This document shows, piece by piece, positions 60,101-64,000 of a stretch of 64,000 nucleotides of DNA; within the stretch, counting starts at the first letter, position 1; each line of letters starts with the position of its first letter. Location of the stretch: contig JADILM010000002.1 in NCBI GenBank assembly GCA_016617785.1, positions 1,426,001-1,490,000 of the forward strand, given 5' to 3'. A program made the translations under genes and the position numbers. The DNA is from Sporobolomyces roseus. Its lineage: Eukaryota > Basidiomycota > Microbotryomycetes > Sporidiobolales > Sporidiobolaceae. The notes under the pieces are model-generated. The model had not been told where the DNA came from. It ran no database searches and saw only the letters and a program-made list of their open reading frames with translations.

Positions 60101-62554
60101 AGAGTCGAGCGATGTTGGCGACATCATCTCGTTTCCCGCTCCTCCTCCTCCTGAAGTGTCTGCAGTGTGAGATCCTTCTCGTGACATTCCAGGTCGATCC
60201 CACGAAGACTTTGCTCCAGGTCTCGTCGATTCCGTCATCGTTTCTCCCAGAGCTCTCCCTTCGTTGACCGTGAGGTGAAGTTTGCGATAGATCCTGCAAC
60301 TCTTCTCGAGCTCATCCGTACCATCTTCCACTGAACTACTCTCGTCCGAAGATGGCCAACTCGGATCTCGAGTTCGTTTGGCGGTCATCTGTCGAGGTGT
60401 TGCTGCACCTGAAGCGAGGTAGTATTCTGGTCGAGCAAAACAATGTGCCATGACGAGCCAGACTTGCGTGGCGACGACCGAAGGGAAACACAGGTAGACT
60501 GGTTCTTCGAGGATCGATCTTGGAGAACCGGAGGAAAGGGAAGAAGACATGGGCGAGGAGGCGAAGGAGGAACGATGAGGAGTGACGGGAGAAGCGGTTC
60601 GGTGGGAGATTGAGACGCAGTTCGGTCGGCCAAAGAGAGAGTGGTCGACTAAACGAACGTCGGTACGGTTGTAAGAAGGGAGGTGGATCGAGTGAATCAC
60701 AATCTTATCAGACTGCGAGACGGCTTAGAACTTTTCGTCAGCTCAATGCGCAAGCTACTGTTAAATACCGGAAGTCTAAGCGCACCTCTCCGAACACTCG
60801 AAAATAGCCATCGTCTCGTAAAACTCCCGTTGTCCGTCGCCAACTCCCTTCTCTCTCTGCAGCTATCGGTCCCGCTAATGTTCTCCCTTTGTCCTTCACC
60901 TTATCCTTCGACGAGCTCGACTTGCTACTCTTGCTGCTGCTACTTGAGGGATCATCGAAGTTGAACAGCATCGCCTCAGCGGGAGAGAGCAGGTGATGAG
61001 CTGATTCTCGTTTGCCTGTTTTCCGCTTCATGACGGATGGGACCTAAAGGAAGTGAGGATTGTCAGTGATCATCAGTCGAGTGAAAGTTGAGCGGAATGA
61101 ACAACGCACGTTCTGAATCAGCGGCGCTTTACTGAACTTTCCTCCACTACCGCTACTACTGCTCGAAACAACTGTCTTATCCTTGACCCAAATCCAACAA
61201 GCTTGACTCCATTCCTTCGACTCTTTCTGTCTCACTCGACCCTGTCTTTCTCCCCTTGGAGCAGAATATTCCGCTCGAGCTCCTCCTCCCGTTGCGCTGT
61301 GAATCGAGGGAGCGGGCCATGTACCGGTGAGCGATGCTGTAGAATCGGCTCCTCCTGAGGCGACTGAGTGGAGAGATCGAGCGTCGAAAGAGTCGAATGC
61401 TTCGTAGGGAGGAGAGGCGAGAGGAGCAGCGGGTAAAGGAGCGCCGGGATAGAGGGGCAGACTTGAAGCGAATCCAGCACTCGGTCTCCGTGAACCTGAA
61501 GGTGTAGTATCAGGAATTGGCGGAGTAGTTGTCCCTGCTCGAGCTTCCTCAGTACTCTCCCTCTCCTTGATCCGCTGAGCCGTTTTTTCGATATCTTCCC
61601 TCAGTCGAGCATTCCGCAGACTAGCCGAATTCGCACTGTTGATCGAAGCCGAGTCGGTGTCGCCAAGAGTCCTGTTCCCGTTCGACACTGATAACGCATC
61701 ATCGTCTGCGAATGCGCCCGCCTCTCGCAAGAAGGCGAGATCATCCAATGGAGCTCGATCGTTGAGAGGTGACCGCGGTAGGAGTCGGAGTGGACTCTGA
61801 CCCATGGAGGATGAGAAGGGATTCGAGGGGGTGGGACTGATCGAAGGAGGTTGTCTAGGTCGAGAGGGAGGAGAAGCGTGAGGAGACCATCGAGGTGGAT
61901 TTGCGGAGGAAGTCAAGGGATAGGCAGAGATGGAAGAGGTCATATCGTCGTCGAGGCCTCTCGAGCGAGTACTCCGAAGACTATTCGTGTCGTCGTCGTA
62001 ATTCCGTTGCAACCCACGATTATCGCTCGTTGTTCTCGCTCTAGCGTGGTTGAACGCCTGTCTCCCCCACTCCCCTTGCCTCATTGACGGTGTTGTATCG
62101 TCTTCTGCTTCATCTTGTGGTCTGTCTGAATTCGGTCGAGCAGAGAGAGGGGAAGAAGGGCGAGGACTGAGCGAATTCATCGACTGGAGGGAACGACTTG
62201 ACGAGTGCGTTGACAGCCGAGTCCGACTAGATGCTCTAGAGGATGTACGAGGAGGAGGGAAGGGTGGAAGGACAGGTGAACTCGTTCGTGGAGAAGGGTC
62301 GCGATTCATTCGATCCAACATTTGTTCGAGGACATCTGGGCAAGGAGTTGGAGTAGGAGATGGTCAGCTCTGTTTCCTCTAGTTGCTGATGTCAACCGTA
62401 TCCTTCCCCAGTCCATCGAGAAGTCATTTCAGCTCCACCTTGGAAACTCCCAAAAGGCTCCTGATACCCCGCCTTGTCGAGTAAACCTGGTTGATAGTAC
62501 TTGTAGCTTACCTATATCACTCTGACCAGTTCCCTTGTTGCCCTGGAGAGTCAT
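57146..62554 (-). CDS. PH-C2-RasGAP protein (Bud2/Cla2-like)
   Basis: GTPase-activating protein for a Ras-family GTPase. The likely start is 62554: exon 1 (62554-62512) encodes MTLQGNKGTGQSDI and splices to an acceptor at 62336, joining DVLEQMLDRMNRD; otherwise the ATG at 62321 is the start. A Ser/Pro-rich N-terminus is followed by a divided PH-like region (SQACWIWVKDKTVV; TGVLRDDGYFRVFGE; VYLCFPSVVATQVWLVMAHCF) and a C2-like segment (KLHLTVNEGRALGE; GSPFWNESFTFS). The RasGAP domain has the arginine finger block LFRGNTILTKSVELYLR, EYLEASIGETIRKII, and the signature FLRFFVPAVLNPRLF. A long Ser/Thr-rich tail ends at 57146. C2 plus RasGAP order fits Bud2/Cla2, the GAP for Rsr1, better than Ira1/2 neurofibromin-type proteins; this is an inference. 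Confidence 0.88.
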
Positions 62555-63950
62555 CTCCCTTCACTCGAGAGGGGGGACCGTGGGCCGATGACTTTGAGAG
62601 GGGGGAGGGGGAGAAGAGGAGGGGAAGAGAGAGGGGAACACGGCTTGCTTCGATTGTTGTTATCTATCTACTGCTCTTAGCTGTTTTGCTAGGGTGTCGT
62701 GAGTTTGTGTTGAGGTAGGCGAGAGGTTGATTCGGACTTGGGTTCGAGAGTTGATGGTGAAGAGGACGAGGTGAGAGTTGAAGAGGTAGACGCTCGGAAA
62801 GGAGCTGTGCGCTGAGCCAGAGTACGGCGAGAGGTAGTAGAGCTCTCGTTTGGTCGACTTGACAGTGAGAAGCAAAAGTTGCAGTCCGACGTTTCCACTT
62901 CGGTTCGCTCAAAAGTCGAGGATTCGTCGAATTTGTTCGCAACCTGGAAGCTTTTCTCGAGTGTAGAATAGCGAGCGACGGGGTGTGATCAGAACCCGTC
63001 CTTACCGCTCTCCAAGAGTACGTCGGAGCCTTCCGAGCGAAAGGTACGCAGGAGAAAATGGATTTCAAGCGACTTTCAAGGCTTCACCGGTCGATATGAG
63101 CAGCTGAGAGAGTAGGTCTCTTGATGACACGTTGTTGAGAGACATCCAAACACTTCTGATAGGCAAAGTCCTCGTTGCGGCTCGAAAGGTCATGAAAACT
63201 CGAATCGAATGATGAAAGCTTCGCGAGACTCGAACGTTTCAAAGGGTCAATATCAGGTCACCTGAGCCTGTAAAGTCCCCAGGTGATATGGAAGGCTTCA
63301 TGATCACTTATGAGCGAATATTAGCTCTCCAGGACGATTCTCCAAGGCAAAGAGGAGGAAACCGTTCCTTGCGAAAGTTTTCTTTTCGAACGGTCAAGCT
63401 TTAGCTATGAGCTGACCGCGCATGGCTTACAGTACGGACCACATCGACGTATCAAACAAACGTTTGTATCTAAGGGAGCTCGTAAGATTGAGGAGACCAG
63501 AAGAAGTGCTCGACACCACTCCTCTGCTAAAGAAGAGTCGAGTTCTTGTTCGGCGTCGAGCTACATTCCGACTTTCCGACACGATTCCAGTCTTTCGAGA
63601 ACTGCGTGTCTTGTCGACCTTGCCGCAGCTTCGAGTGTGACTGTACGCAGCCCCGAAGAGTCGAAAGCGAGAGCCTTCGTCTCGCAAACGAGTCGTTGGC
63701 AGCGTTGGCACGACATGATCCAGCAGAGCATGAAGCGTAGAGCGTAACGCGCACGAAGCTGTCCTACAGCATGCCTTTTCGCTCGTTCGAGCCCGGAGGG
63801 ACAATAAAGAAAAATGTCTGTACCCGATCCAACAAAACTCGCACAAACTTTCTCTTCCTTGTCGACGACCAGGCTGGGAAGCACTCGAGTGATCGTTGCT
63901 CGGAAGGGCAAAAAGAGAAGGAGGAAGGTGAGATTGGCAAAAGAAATGCC
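62555..63950. other. Long intergenic region upstream of the RasGAP gene
   Basis: About 1.4 kb with no supported coding sequence; open frames on both strands (the longest is 63427-63957, minus) lack motifs and typical exon signals. It should contain the RasGAP promoter and the spacer to the tRNA gene. A 13-bp interrupted palindrome (TCAGGT-C-ACCTGA, 63253-63265) with a nearby CAGGTGATA inverted copy (63280-63288) stands out. Confidence 0.5.
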
Positions 63951-64000
63951 AGCCCATGGCGGGGCTCGAACCCGCAACGTCCAGATGTTCCTAGACCACT
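63951..64000 (-). tRNA. tRNA gene, 3' part only (cut by window edge), isotype undetermined
   Basis: On the minus strand a perfect T arm is present: 5-bp stem GCGGG/CCCGC closing the loop TTCGAGC (63959-63975), which also forms a good Pol III B box (GGTTCGAGCCC). It is followed by a 7-nt acceptor 3' strand CATGGGC (63952-63958), a discriminator T at 63951, and a T-rich Pol III terminator (TTTCTTTT) about ten bases downstream. The 5' half lies beyond 64000. The 25 nt before the T arm do not fold into a normal anticodon arm with U33; they contain GTCTAG/CTGGAC complementarity, so an anticodon-loop intron or a long variable arm is possible. Confidence 0.68.

Noticed and set aside
63427..63957. 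Minus-strand open frame of 176 residues at the right end
   Set aside because: It has no motif, unusual composition and overlaps the tRNA acceptor region.
1..64000. Transposons, CRISPR arrays or virus-like genes
   Set aside because: No transposase, reverse transcriptase, integrase, terminal repeats or repeat-spacer array was seen.

Overview
This window is nuclear DNA of a filamentous or yeast-like fungus, most likely a basidiomycete. Genes are dense, lie on both strands with no operons, and are split by many short introns (about 60-80 nt) with GT...AG ends and CTGAC/CTAAT-like branch sites. Several products fit the Dikarya (Zn2Cys6 factors, a Fhl1-type forkhead factor, a GT90/CAP10-type glycosyltransferase). 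Many proteins carry long Ser/Pro-rich disordered stretches, and the tetranucleotide TCGA is conspicuously common. I cannot name the species; Pucciniomycotina or Ustilaginomycotina is only a guess.

Layout, left to right. 1-957: no gene recognised. 958-5547 (+): Ste11/Byr2-type MAPKKK. 5941-6860 (-): TENA/THI-4 family protein. 7055-9974 (-): Zn2Cys6 transcription factor. 10365-11517 (-): Rheb GTPase with CAAX box CQIM. 12446-15793 (+): GtaA-like glutaminase with a C-terminal membrane anchor. 15855-19992 (-): Sfi1-like centrin-binding protein. 20128-21913 (-): QTRT2-like queuine tRNA-ribosyltransferase subunit without its usual zinc cysteines. 22101-25929 (-): GT90 glycosyltransferase. 26313-29401 (-): Cep57/Ppc89-like spindle pole body protein. 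29993-31011 (+): Sfm1-type SPOUT methyltransferase. 31517-38034 (-): three Ser-rich proteins of unknown function. 39037-43115 (+): Fhl1-type FHA-forkhead factor. 43489-47510 (+): C2H2 transcription factor. 47828-50660 (-): TMEM184/DUF300 membrane protein. 51510-52600 (+): another Ser-rich unknown. 52841-54043 (-): short-chain dehydrogenase relative. 54193-56868 (+): CLPTM1 family membrane protein. 57146-62554 (-): PH-C2-RasGAP protein. 63951-64000 (-): 3' part of a tRNA gene cut by the window edge.

The genes do not form one pathway. Two loose themes appear: nutrient/growth signalling and translation (Rheb, Fhl1, Sfm1, QTRT2, RasGAP, Ste11, a glutaminase), and two spindle-pole-body genes within about 14 kb (Sfi1 and Cep57/Ppc89-like). 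No mobile element, CRISPR array or virus-like gene was seen. For seven genes (MAPKKK, TENA, Rheb, Sfm1, Fhl1 and three of the four Ser-rich proteins) exon boundaries were worked out to a length divisible by three. For the others the span is reliable but internal exon edges are only partly resolved.
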